NCBI RefSeq assembly: GCF_003002815.1
Contig: NZ_PVTF01000024.1
Location: 58,993 to 122,992 of the forward strand
DNA from: Umezawaea tangerina
Lineage (GTDB): Bacteria > Actinomycetota > Actinomycetes > Mycobacteriales > Pseudonocardiaceae
Direction of reading: 5' to 3'
Length of the DNA stretch: 64,000 nt
Shown: positions 29,022 through 37,160 of the stretch, piece by piece
Numbering within the stretch: position 1 is the stretch's first letter
Layout of the letters: each line of letters starts with the position of its first letter
Notes under the pieces: model-generated
The model's input: the letters and a program-made list of their open reading frames with translations, nothing else
Database searches by the model: none
Told to the model about the DNA's origin: nothing
Program-made: the position numbers and the translations under genes

Positions 29022-31868
29022 CTAGCTGCAGCCGGAGGTGCTGCCGCAGCCCTCGCAGAGGTAGCAAGAGCCTGCGGGGCGCATCTTGGTGCCGCAGGTC
29101 ATGCACAGGGGGGCGTCGGCGGTGGTGCCGAGGTGCAGTTCGAGCAGCTCGGTGGAGCTGCCGACGCGGACGTCCTGCTTGCTGGGCTTGGTCTCCTTCG
29201 CGGGGCTGGCGTCGACGGAGGTCTGCAGGCCCACGATGTCCACGTCCGCGCCGCCGCCGTACTCGTTGGCGACCGTGGCGGTGCGCTCGTCGGCGGTGAA
29301 GATGCCGAGCTGGGAGCGCTTCTCGTAGGGCAGGTAGTCCAGGGCGAGCCTGCGGAACAGGTAGTCCAGGACGCTGGTGGCGATCCGGACGTCCGGGTCG
29401 TCGGTCATGCCCGCGGGCTCGAAGCGGAGGTTCTGGAACTTCGAGATGTAGAACTCCAGCGGGATGCCGTACTGGAGGCCGACGGAGATGGACATGGAGA
29501 ACGCGTCCATCACGCCCGCGAGCGTGGAGCCCTGCTTGCCGAGCTTGACGAAGATCTCGCCGAGGCCGTCGTCGGGGTAGGAGCCCGCGTGCAGGTAGCC
29601 CTCGGCGCCGCCGACGGTGAACGACACCGTCTGGCTGGGGCGCTTCTTCGGCAGGCGCTTGCGGACCGGGCGGTACTCCACGACGGTCTCGACCTTGGGA
29701 GCGGCCGACGAGGTGGCCTCGCCACCGGTGTTGGCGCCCTTGCCCGCGGACAGCGGCTGGCCGACCTTGCAGTTGTCGCGGTAGATCGCGAGGGCCTTGA
29801 TGCCCATCTTCCAGCCCTGGAAGTAGATCTCCTCGACGTCCTCGATCGTCGCGTTCTCCGGCATGTTCACCGTCTTGGAGATCGCGCCGGAGATGAACGG
29901 CTGCACGGCCGCCATCATCCGCACGTGGCCCATGGGCGCGATGGAGCGCTCGCCCATGGCGCAGTCGAAGACCTCGTAGTGCTCGGGGCGCAGGCTCGGC
30001 GCGTCCACGACGTTGCCGTGCTCGGCGATGTGCTCGACGATCGCCTCGACCTGCTCGTCCTGGTAGCCCAGGGCGGACAGGGCGCGCGGCACCGTCTGGT
30101 TGACGATCTGCATGGAGCCGCCGCCGACGAGCTTCTTGAACTTGATCAGCGCGAGGTCGGGCTCGATGCCGGTGGTGTCGCAGTCCATCATCAGGCCGAT
30201 GGTGCCGGTGGGCGCGAGCACGCTGGCCTGCGCGTTGCGCCAGCCGTTGCGGGCGCCGATCTCGATGGCCTCCTGCCACGCGCGGGTCGCGACCTTGTGC
30301 ACGGCGCCGTCGTTGACGCCGAGCGTGCGGATCGAGTCGTTCGCGGCGGCGTGCTTGCGGATGACGCGCTTGTGGGCGTCGGCGTTGCGGGCGTAGCCCT
30401 CGTACGCGCCGACCATGCCCGCGAGCTCGGCCGAACGCCGGTAGGCGACGCCGTTCATCAGCGAGGTGATGGACGCGGCGAGCGAACGGCCGCCCTCGGA
30501 GTCGTACGCGTGGCCGGTGGCCATCAGCAGCGCGCCGAGGTTGGCGTAGCCGATGCCCAGCTGGCGGAACTTGCGGGTGGTGTCGCCGATGGGCTCGGTC
30601 GGGAAGTCCGCGAAGCAGATGGAGATGTCCATCGCGGTGATGACGACCTCGACGGCCTGGGCGAACGTGCCCGCGTCGAACGTGCCGTCCTCGCGCAGGA
30701 ACTTCATCAGGTTCAGCGACGCCAGGTTGCAGCTCGAGTTGTCGAGGTGCATGTACTCCGAGCACGGGTTGGACGCGGTGATCCGACCGGACTCCGGGCA
30801 GGTGTGCCAGTCGTTGATCGTGCCGTCGTACTGGATGCCGGGGTCGGCGCACTCCCACGCGGCCTTGGCGAGCTTGCGGAACAGGTCCTTGGCGTCGACC
30901 TTCTCGATGACCTCGCCGGTCTGGCGGGCGCGCAGGCCGAACTGGCCGCCGGACTCGACGGCGTTCATGAACTCGTCCGAGACGCGGATGGAGTTGTTGG
31001 CGTTCTGGTACTGCACGGACACGATGTCCTTGCCGCCCAGGTCCATGTCGAAGCCGCCGTCGCGCAGGACGCGGATCTTCTCCTCCTCGCGCGCCTTCGT
31101 CTCGATGAACTCCTCGACGTCGGGGTGGTCCACGTCGAGGACGACCATCTTGGCCGCGCGGCGGGTGGCGCCACCGGACTTGATGGTGCCCGCGGACGCG
31201 TCGGCGCCGCGCATGAAGGAGACCGGGCCGGACGCGGTGCCGCCGGAGGACAGCAGCTCCTTGGACGACCGGATGCGGGAGAGGTTCAGGCCGGCACCGG
31301 AGCCGCCCTTGAAGATCAGGCCCTCCTCGCGGTACCAGTTGAGGATCGACTCCATCGTGTCGTCGACGGCGAGGATGAAGCACGCGCTGACCTGCTGCGG
31401 CGAGCTGGTGCCCACGTTGAACCACACCGGCGAGTTGAAGCTGAACACCTGGTGCAGGAGCATGTAGGTGAGCTCGTGCTCGAAGACCACCGAGTCGGCC
31501 TCGGTGGCGAAGTAGCCGTGCTTGACGCCCGCGGCCACGTACGTCTTCACGACGCGGTCGATGAGCTGGCGCAGGCTGGTCTCCCGCTGCGGGCTGCCGA
31601 CGGCGCCGCGGAAGTACTTGCTCGTCACGATGTTCGTGGAGTTGAGCGACCACGAGGCCGGGAACTCGACGCCGCGCTGCTCGAAGTTGACCGTGCCGTC
31701 GCGCCAGTTCGTCATGACGACGTCGCGGTGCTCCCAGGTCACCTCGTCGTAGGGGTGCTTGCCCTCGGTCGTGTAGACCCGGCGCACCTTCAGAGCGGCC
31801 CCCCGCTTGTCCCCACTGCCGTTGCGCGCGGCTGTCTTCTTGCCTGCGCCGCTGACGGTCTCCGTCAT
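29022..31868 (-). CDS. nrdJ: Adenosylcobalamin-dependent ribonucleotide reductase (class II)
   Basis: This 948-residue enzyme makes deoxyribonucleotides from ribonucleotides using a radical generated from coenzyme B12, independent of oxygen. It has the actinobacterial NrdJ length. It carries NPCSEYMHLDNSSCNLASLN (active-site Cys and Glu), GGSGAGLNLSRIRSS, LAPTGTIGLMMDCDT and the C-terminal thiol tail rich in Cys (MTCGTKMRPAGSCYLCEGCG). The start is ATG 31868 (MTETVSGAG). It lies 91 bases after nrdR on the same strand and is expected to share its NrdR-controlled promoter. No cobalamin riboswitch is evident in the gap. Confidence 0.96.
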   Translation of the reverse strand: MTETVSGAGKKTAARNGSGDKRGAALKVRRVYTTEGKHPYDEVTWEHRDVVMTNWRDGTVNFEQRGVEFPASWSLNSTNIVTSKYFRGAVGSPQRETSLRQLIDRVVKTYVAAGVKHGYFATEADSVVFEHELTYMLLHQVFSFNSPVWFNVGTSSPQQVSACFILAVDDTMESILNWYREEGLIFKGGSGAGLNLSRIRSSKELLSSGGTASGPVSFMRGADASAGTIKSGGATRRAAKMVVLDVDHPDVEEFIETKAREEEKIRVLRDGGFDMDLGGKDIVSVQYQNANNSIRVSDEFMNAVESGGQFGLRARQTGEVIEKVDAKDLFRKLAKAAWECADPGIQYDGTINDWHTCPESGRITASNPCSEYMHLDNSSCNLASLNLMKFLREDGTFDAGTFAQAVEVVITAMDISICFADFPTEPIGDTTRKFRQLGIGYANLGALLMATGHAYDSEGGRSLAASITSLMNGVAYRRSAELAGMVGAYEGYARNADAHKRVIRKHAAANDSIRTLGVNDGAVHKVATRAWQEAIEIGARNGWRNAQASVLAPTGTIGLMMDCDTTGIEPDLALIKFKKLVGGGSMQIVNQTVPRALSALGYQDEQVEAIVEHIAEHGNVVDAPSLRPEHYEVFDCAMGERSIAPMGHVRMMAAVQPFISGAISKTVNMPENATIEDVEEIYFQGWKMGIKALAIYRDNCKVGQPLSAGKGANTGGEATSSAAPKVETVVEYRPVRKRLPKKRPSQTVSFTVGGAEGYLHAGSYPDDGLGEIFVKLGKQGSTLAGVMDAFSMSISVGLQYGIPLEFYISKFQNLRFEPAGMTDDPDVRIATSVLDYLFRRLALDYLPYEKRSQLGIFTADERTATVANEYGGGADVDIVGLQTSVDASPAKETKPSKQDVRVGSSTELLELHLGTTADAPLCMTCGTKMRPAGSCYLCEGCGSTSGCS

Positions 31869-31959
31869 GCCCGGTCTCTCCCTATGTGCTCAAGAAAAAT
31901 ACGTGCACGGCCCAGCGTCCGGAGAGCCCGTCCGATGCGGTCTGCGTGCGAGTGGTGCC

Positions 31960-32424
31960 CTACGAACGCGGTTCGTCTACCCGCGCCGTACGAAGATCCG
32001 AAATCTCCTTCTCGAAGTCCTCGACGGACGAGAAGGACCTGTAAACGCTGGCGAACCTGAGGTAGGCGACCTCGTCGAGCTCCCGTAAGGGTCCGAGGAT
32101 CGCCAGTCCCACCTCGTGGCTGGGGATCTCCGCGCTGCCCGTCGAGCGGATGGACTCCTCGACCCGCTGGGCGAGCTGCTGGAACGCGTCCTCGTCCACG
32201 GGACGGCCTTGACACGCCCTGCGGACACCGGTGACGACCTTGTCCCGGCTGAACGGCTCGGTCACGCCGGACCGCTTCACGACCGCGAGGACCGCTTCCT
32301 CTACGGTGGTGAACCGGCGGCTGCACGCCGAGCAGGAGCGCCTGCGCCTGATGACCTGCCCTTCATCGGCCTCGCGGGAGTCCACCACGCGAGATTCCGA
32401 ATTCCGGCAAAACGGGCACCGCAC
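31960..32424 (-). CDS. nrdR: Ribonucleotide reductase repressor NrdR
   Basis: These 154 residues comprise an N-terminal zinc ribbon (RCPFC ... [11 protein letters not shown]) and an ATP-cone ([20 protein letters not shown]) that senses ATP/dATP and switches DNA binding. It represses ribonucleotide reductase genes and here is the first gene of nrdR-nrdJ. The start is GTG 32424. A matching NrdR box lies on its own promoter, so the operon is autoregulated. Confidence 0.96.
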   Translation of the reverse strand: MRCPFCRNSESRVVDSREADEGQVIRRRRSCSACSRRFTTVEEAVLAVVKRSGVTEPFSRDKVVTGVRRACQGRPVDEDAFQQLAQRVEESIRSTGSAEIPSHEVGLAILGPLRELDEVAYLRFASVYRSFSSVEDFEKEISDLRTARVDEPRS

Positions 32425-32514
32425 CCCAACTCACCCCTTCTCAGGGCAGCACCTACCGCATCAGCCCCAGGAACCGGGTTACCCACAACCTGTGGACTGA
32501 CTTCGTCGGTACAA

Positions 32515-32561
32515 CCACTAGATGTAGGGGTGAACCTATGCGACAAGTCGACGCGAGGCAA
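32515..32561 (-). promoter_or_regulatory. nrdRJ promoter with NrdR box
   Basis: On the minus strand TTGCCT (32561-32556), 17 bases, TAGGTT (32538-32533). Immediately downstream is the near-palindrome CCACTAGATGTAGGGG (32515-32530), whose core CTAGATGTAG fits the NrdR-box form CWNNATNTWG. It covers the expected transcription start. A second box about 31 bases away is not clear; that position (32481-32499) holds ACCCACAACCTGTGGAC instead, which resembles two opposed, imperfect DnaA boxes. Confidence 0.65.
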
Positions 32562-32620
32562 CTCAGACACACCCCCCGTTCGACGGAACGAGCGGTCCGT
32601 CCACGAGCGCGATCGGACGA

Positions 32621-33124
32621 CTACGGAGCGGGTTCCACCACGCCCTGCGGGACGACCAGGGACTGTCCGGGGAGGACCTCGGAGTCGGCCAACCGGTTGA
32701 GTTCCCGGATGCGCTCGACGACGGCGTCCGGATCGCTGTTCGGGGCGGAGCGCACGGCGACGTCGTGCAGGGTCTCACCCACTTGGACGTACGCGACGCC
32801 CGTCCGTTCGGGGACGCTCGTCGCGCCCGACGCGTACAGGTAGAGCAGCCCCAGGCAGGCGGCGAGCACGACCGCCAGGACGCAGGCGCCGACCAGCCGG
32901 AGGGCGGAACCGCGCTCGCGGCGCTCAGGACCGCACTCGATCGCGTCCGGCGTAGCAGGGACGGAGAGGGTCTTGGTCCGCGAGGCGGGCCTGCGGCCGT
33001 CGCCGACGTCGAAGCGCCGGAGGACGCGCGGACCGGGTCGGAGTCCACGTTCGGACGAGACGTCCTGGAGGTCGTCCGCGTCCACCAGCTCGAAGCCGGA
33101 CCGGGTCCCGATCAGCACCGCCAT
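32621..33124 (-). CDS. LysM-domain membrane protein, SOS division-inhibitor type (ChiZ/Rv2719c-like)
   Basis: This 167-residue protein has a cytosolic basic N-terminus, one membrane helix (about residues 80-105, VGACVLAVVLAACLGLLYLY) and a C-terminal LysM domain outside (VQVGETLHDVAVRSAP, VERIRELNRL, GQSLVVPQG). Sequence pattern and position, divergent from lexA and next to nrdR, match mycobacterial Rv2719c (ChiZ), an SOS-induced wall-acting division inhibitor. A perfect SOS box lies 33-48 bases upstream of its start. ATG 33124 is chosen because GGAGG is about six bases upstream; ATG 33136 is the alternative. Confidence 0.85.
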   Translation of the reverse strand: MAVLIGTRSGFELVDADDLQDVSSERGLRPGPRVLRRFDVGDGRRPASRTKTLSVPATPDAIECGPERRERGSALRLVGACVLAVVLAACLGLLYLYASGATSVPERTGVAYVQVGETLHDVAVRSAPNSDPDAVVERIRELNRLADSEVLPGQSLVVPQGVVEPAP

Positions 33125-33156
33125 GACACCCTCCATCGCAGGTCAACCGAACAAGA

Positions 33157-33172
33157 TCGAACACAGGTTCGA
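33157..33172. promoter_or_regulatory. Perfect SOS box (LysM-gene side)
   Basis: TCGAACACAGGTTCGA: TCGAAC-N4-GTTCGA is the actinobacterial LexA consensus with both arms exact. It is 33-48 bases upstream of the LysM gene start, downstream of a plausible minus-strand TAGACA -10. Confidence 0.9.
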
Positions 33173-33237
33173 TCGAACGTCCGTGCGAATGTCTACCACT
33201 TCGGGCCTCGAATATCGAGGACACGCCGACTATTACT

Positions 33238-33253
33238 TCGAACAGGTGTTTGA
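33238..33253. promoter_or_regulatory. SOS box (lexA side)
   Basis: TCGAACAGGTGTTTGA matches the LexA consensus with one mismatch in the right arm. It overlaps the TTGATC -35 of a TTGATC-17-TACCGT promoter for lexA. The weaker site fits moderate autoregulation. Confidence 0.85.
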
Positions 33254-33339
33254 TCTGGACATCAAGTGCGACTACCGTCGAACGTGAAGATCGACGGATA
33301 TCCGGCCTGGGCGATCGGGACCGGTGAGGAGGAAGCACC

Positions 33340-34044
33340 GTGGCGCGCAAGATCATCGAGGACCTGGCCACCGCGGCAGGTGACCCCGTCCTTCCCAAGC
33401 AGCAGACGGACATCGCGGGCAACGCGGGCCTGACGCTGCGGCAGCGCAAGGTGCTCGACGTGATCCGCGACTGGCTGGACCGGTTCGGGTACCCGCCCAG
33501 CGTCCGCGAGATCGGCGAGGCCGTGGGCCTCACCTCCACCTCGTCCGTCGCGCACCAGCTGCGGGCCCTGGAGCGCAAGGGCTTCCTGCGCCGGGACCCG
33601 AACAGGCCGCGAGCTGTCGGCGTGCTGCCGACGGAGATCGACGCCGGGATGGACCCGAGCCACAAGCCGACGCCCGCCTACGTGCCGATGGTGGGCCGGA
33701 TCGCCGCCGGTGGGCCGATCCTCGCCGAGGAGTCCATCGAGGACGTGTTCCCGCTCCCGCGCGAGATCGTGGGCGAGGGCGAGCTGTTCCTGCTGAAGGT
33801 GGTCGGCGACTCGATGATCGACGCCGCCATCACCGACGGCGACTGGGTCGTGATCCGCCAGCAGCCGACCGCCGACAACGGCGACGTGGTCGCGGCGATG
33901 ATCGACGGCGAGGCGACCGTGAAGACGTTCAAGCGGCGCGACGACCACGTGTGGCTGATGCCGCACAACCCGGCCTACGAGCCGATCCTGGGCGACGAGG
34001 CCAGCATCCTCGGCAAGGTCGTGGCCGTGCTGCGCAGGCTCTGA
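33340..34044 (+). CDS. lexA: SOS repressor LexA
   Basis: These 234 residues form a winged HTH at about 30-95 ([35 protein letters not shown]) and a self-cleaving S24 domain: scissile Ala123-Gly124, nucleophile Ser158 (GDSMID) and Lys195 (TVKTFK). RecA-stimulated autoproteolysis would derepress the SOS genes, including the divergent LysM protein. Start GTG 33340 follows GGTGAGGAGGAAGCACC. A strong hairpin follows the stop. Confidence 0.97.
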   Translation: MARKIIEDLATAAGDPVLPKQQTDIAGNAGLTLRQRKVLDVIRDWLDRFGYPPSVREIGEAVGLTSTSSVAHQLRALERKGFLRRDPNRPRAVGVLPTEIDAGMDPSHKPTPAYVPMVGRIAAGGPILAEESIEDVFPLPREIVGEGELFLLKVVGDSMIDAAITDGDWVVIRQQPTADNGDVVAAMIDGEATVKTFKRRDDHVWLMPHNPAYEPILGDEASILGKVVAVLRRL

Positions 34045-34059
34045 CAGAACTCCGCGTCC

Positions 34060-34093
34060 GGATCGGGTGCCTCCCTCGGGAGGCACCCGATCC
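34060..34093. terminator. Hairpin between convergent lexA and propeller-protein gene
   Basis: GGATCGGGTGCCTCCC pairs with GGGAGGCACCCGATCC (16 bp formal stem, 2-base centre). It occupies most of the 55-bp gap between two convergent genes. Confidence 0.85.
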
Positions 34094-34099
34094 GCGTGT

Positions 34100-35125
34100 T
34101 CAGGCCCTGCGCCGCGACCGGCGCACGAACGCGCCGACCAGCACCAGCGCGACCACCCCGAACCCGACCACGGGCCACAGCGGGGTCGACTCCGCGGCGA
34201 CCACGGGCGCGGCGGAGGTGCCGGTGGGCGCGGGAGCCGGGGTGCTGGACGACGGGGGCGGTGGGGGCGCGGCCAGCGCCGCCGCCCCGGCCACCGCGGT
34301 GATGGTCGACGAGGTGTCCTTGCCGAACTCGGACCCGGACAGCAGCGTCCCGTCCGGGTCGAACGCGATCGCCTCCCCCTGCGCCTCGTTCGGCAACGGG
34401 ATCCGCACCGGGTCGGCCTTCAGCGCGGCCACGACGTCGCCGTCGGGCATCGGGTAGAGGTAGGCGTCGGTGTAGGTCCGCAAGGCGATCACCTTGCCGT
34501 CCCGCGACACCGCCCCGCCGGTCACCACCCTGGTGACGACGGAGCTCTGCAACGGCCCACCGGGCGTGTCGGTCCCCTTGATGGACACCGACGCGACCTT
34601 CTCCATCGGCACGGTCGCGCCGTCCACCAGCGGCCCGGCGGGCCGGTAGACCAGCGCCGACCCGATCGGCTCCTTGGTGACGACGTACGGCACGCCCTTG
34701 CCGTCCAGGAGGATCGCCTCGGCGTCGTGCTTCCCGTCCGGGTAGGTCAGCCGGTACAGCGCGGAGTCCCCCGCCTGCGACACGACGTGCAGCGCGACCG
34801 TCTCGCGGGTGCGGTTGTTGTCGCCGGTGTCGGCCAGCCACAGCGCGCCGTCCGGGGCGAGCGCCAGGTCCTCCACGTCGAACGGGTTCACCGCGACGGT
34901 GATGGTGTCCCGGACCTCGCAGTCGCGGCCGACGACCTGGACGGCGATCCCGCCGTCGTCGCTGTCGTTGACGGCGAACAGCCGGTCGCCGTCGGAGGCG
35001 AGCCCCGACAGCTCCTCCAGGCGCTGGTCGGTCACGGTGCACAGCGCGACGGGAACGGCCGGGTCCGCGTGGGCGGACCCGGCCGTGACGAGCAGGAGCA
35101 GTCCTGCGACGAGCGGAACGCGCAC
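34100..35125 (-). CDS. Secreted, C-terminally membrane-anchored propeller-like protein
   Basis: This 341-residue protein has a signal peptide (MRVPLVAGLLLLVTAGSAHA-DP). The body carries repeats of the beta-propeller kind (ELSGLASDGDRLFAVNDSDDGG, DVEDLALAPDGALWLADTGDN, GEAIAFDPDGTLLSGSE). A Pro/Ser/Ala linker (about 285-305), one C-terminal membrane helix (PLWPVVGFGVVALVLVGAF) and a basic tail VRRSRRRA follow. This topology places the propeller outside the membrane. No enzyme motif is recognised. It follows hflX by two bases and so is likely cotranscribed with it. Confidence 0.72.
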   Translation of the reverse strand: MRVPLVAGLLLLVTAGSAHADPAVPVALCTVTDQRLEELSGLASDGDRLFAVNDSDDGGIAVQVVGRDCEVRDTITVAVNPFDVEDLALAPDGALWLADTGDNNRTRETVALHVVSQAGDSALYRLTYPDGKHDAEAILLDGKGVPYVVTKEPIGSALVYRPAGPLVDGATVPMEKVASVSIKGTDTPGGPLQSSVVTRVVTGGAVSRDGKVIALRTYTDAYLYPMPDGDVVAALKADPVRIPLPNEAQGEAIAFDPDGTLLSGSEFGKDTSSTITAVAGAAALAAPPPPPSSSTPAPAPTGTSAAPVVAAESTPLWPVVGFGVVALVLVGAFVRRSRRRA

Positions 35126-35127
35126 GT

Positions 35128-36576
35128 TCAGGCGTGGCTTCCGACCGCGTACTGCTCCAGCAGTGCGGCGAGCGTGGGGTGGACGCGGGCGCTGAGCTCG
35201 GTGCCCTCCTCCGTGTGCTTCTCCGAGAGGACCTCGCCCTCCCGGTGGATCCTGGCCACGATCTCGCCCCGCGCGTACGGCACGAGGGCCTCGACGGTGA
35301 CCTCGGGCCGCGGGATGAGCTGCGCGATGCGCTCCCGCAGCTCCGCGATGCCCTCGCCGGTGTGCGCGGAGACGAACTGCGCGCCGGGGAACAGGTGGCG
35401 CAGCCGGGCGATCACCAGGTCGCCGACGGCGTCGGTCTTGTTCACCACCAGCAGCTCGGCGGGCATCGGGTCGTCGCGCTTCTCGCCGATGTCCGCGATG
35501 ACCTCGCGCACGGCCTTGACCTGCGACTCCGGCATGCCGTCGGAGCCGTCGACCACGTGCACGACCAGATCGGCCTCGGCGACCTCCTCCAGCGTGGAGC
35601 GGAACGCCTCGACGAGCTGGTGCGGGAGGTGGCGGACGAAGCCGACCGTGTCGGTCAGCGTGTACGGCAGGCCCTCCGGGGTCTCGCTGCGCCTGGTCGT
35701 CGGGTCCAGGGTGGCGAACAGCGCGTTCTCCACCAGGACACCGGCGCCGGTCAGGGCGTTGAGGAGGCTGGACTTGCCCGCGTTCGTGTACCCCGCGATG
35801 GCCACGCTGGGCACCTCGGCGGAGTGCCTGCGCCCGCGCTTGGTGTCGCGGGTCGTGCTCATCCCGGCGATCTCGCGGCGCAGCTTGGCGATGCGGGACC
35901 GGATGCGGCGGCGGTCGGTCTCGAGCTTGGTCTCACCGGGACCGCGCGTGCCCACGCCGCCACCGCCGGAACCACCCGCGCCACCGCCCTGCCGGGACAG
36001 CGACTCACCCCAGCCGCGCAGCCTCGGCATCATGTACTGGAGCTGGGCCAGCTCGACCTGCGCCTTGCCCTCCCGCGAGCTCGCGTGCTGGGCGAAGATG
36101 TCCAGGATCAGCGCGGTCCGGTCGACCACCTTGACCTTGAGCTTCTCCTCCAGCTGCCGCAGCTGGCCGGGCGAGAGCTCACCGTCGCAGATGACCGTGT
36201 CCGCGCCCGAGGAGATCACGACGTCGCGCAGCTCGGCGACCTTGCCCGAGCCGATGTAGGTGGCCGGGTCCGGCTTGTCGCGGCGCTGCACGAGCCCTTC
36301 GAGGACCTCGGAACCGGCGGTCTCGGCGAGCAGCTTCAGCTCGGCCATCGACGCCTCGGAGTCCTGCGCCGTCCCCTCGGTCCACACGCCGACGAGCACC
36401 ACCCGCTCCAGGCGGAGCTGCCGGTACTCGACCTCGGTGACGTCCTCGAGTTCGGTGGAGAGCCCGGCGACGCGGCGCAGTGCCGCGCGGTCGGCGAGTG
36501 CGAGGTCGCCCGTGGACATGTTCTCGTCCTCGTCGGCCCAGTCGGTGGTGTCGGTGTTCAGCGTGTTTTCCGTCAT
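35128..36576 (-). CDS. hflX: Ribosome-associated GTPase HflX
   Basis: This 482-residue protein has an N-terminal HflX domain with the conserved GSGKVAEL, a Gly-rich linker GGGAGGSGGGGVGTRGPGET, and an OBG-like G domain: G1 GYTNAGKSSLL, G3 DTVGFV, G4 NKTD. HflX splits stalled 70S ribosomes under stress and, in mycobacteria, during hypoxia and antibiotic challenge. Start ATG 36576 has GAAGGG close upstream; the frame is open to 36606. The dapF-miaA cluster lies beyond two inserted genes on the other side. Confidence 0.93.
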   Translation of the reverse strand: MTENTLNTDTTDWADEDENMSTGDLALADRAALRRVAGLSTELEDVTEVEYRQLRLERVVLVGVWTEGTAQDSEASMAELKLLAETAGSEVLEGLVQRRDKPDPATYIGSGKVAELRDVVISSGADTVICDGELSPGQLRQLEEKLKVKVVDRTALILDIFAQHASSREGKAQVELAQLQYMMPRLRGWGESLSRQGGGAGGSGGGGVGTRGPGETKLETDRRRIRSRIAKLRREIAGMSTTRDTKRGRRHSAEVPSVAIAGYTNAGKSSLLNALTGAGVLVENALFATLDPTTRRSETPEGLPYTLTDTVGFVRHLPHQLVEAFRSTLEEVAEADLVVHVVDGSDGMPESQVKAVREVIADIGEKRDDPMPAELLVVNKTDAVGDLVIARLRHLFPGAQFVSAHTGEGIAELRERIAQLIPRPEVTVEALVPYARGEIVARIHREGEVLSEKHTEEGTELSARVHPTLAALLEQYAVGSHA

Positions 36577-36618
36577 TTGCCCTTCATTGTCCCACGGAGC
36601 GCCCACTCGGCCGAGTGG

Positions 36619-37107
36619 TTAACCACCGGGGTACACGGCCAGGTAGATGGCTGTGCCGGGCGCCTCGGGGTCGACGGGGTGGGCGGCTAGCTCCTCCATC
36701 AACGAGTAGAGGCGCCGCTTTAGTTCCGCTGGATCGATCTTGACGATGAGCCTGGTCTGCTCCAACGCGGTGGGGCCGACGTCGGCGACCTCGCCGAGGT
36801 AGGCCTGGAGGATCGCCTCCGCGGTGCCCGACGACAGCCCGACGTCGTCCAGCCGCCAGGACAGGCCGGTCGACAGGTACGGGATCTCCTTCGCTCCCCG
36901 GTTGCCGGAGCGGGCGGGCTGGGCTTCGAGGAAACCGGTGGCCACCAGCTTGCGGACGTGGTGCAGGGTCGTGGCCGGGTCCTTGTCCAGCCGTTCGGCG
37001 ATCTCCTTGTTGGTCAGCGCGTCCCGGTAGGTCAACCGGATGATCCGCAGCCGGACGGCGGACGCCAGCGCGGCGGCTTCCTCGGGGGTGGCTCTTCGCC
37101 TCTGCAC
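36619..37107 (-). CDS. ArsR-like winged-helix regulator
   Basis: This 162-residue protein has an N-terminal winged HTH (ALASAVRLRIIRLTYRDALTNKEIAERL, PATTLHHVRKLVATGFLE) and a C-terminal half that is probably the dimer or ligand part. There are no Cys residues for metal sensing, so a small-molecule or protein signal is more likely. It is divergent from an MFS gene with a perfect inverted repeat between the two. Its GTG start lies six bases after a TATGCT -10, so the mRNA is probably leaderless. Confidence 0.83.
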   Translation of the reverse strand: MQRRRATPEEAAALASAVRLRIIRLTYRDALTNKEIAERLDKDPATTLHHVRKLVATGFLEAQPARSGNRGAKEIPYLSTGLSWRLDDVGLSSGTAEAILQAYLGEVADVGPTALEQTRLIVKIDPAELKRRLYSLMEELAAHPVDPEAPGTAIYLAVYPGG

Positions 37108-37118
37108 CCGACCAGCAT

Positions 37119-37144
37119 AAGTGATTGACTGTTTCCAATCACTT
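37119..37144. promoter_or_regulatory. ArsR-type operator over two divergent leaderless promoters
   Basis: AAGTGATTG-N8-CAATCACTT has perfect 9-bp arms. It overlaps the plus-strand -35 TTGACT (37125-37130), which is 18 bases from GACACT (37149-37154) and then six bases to the MFS ATG. It also touches the minus-strand TATGCT -10, six bases from the regulator GTG. One bound dimer could block both promoters. Confidence 0.75.
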
Positions 37145-37160
37145 CGGCGACACTCGTCGC

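Noticed and set aside
29133..32060. 975-codon plus-strand frame opposite nrdJ
   Set aside because: Antisense shadow; nrdJ on the other strand is certain.
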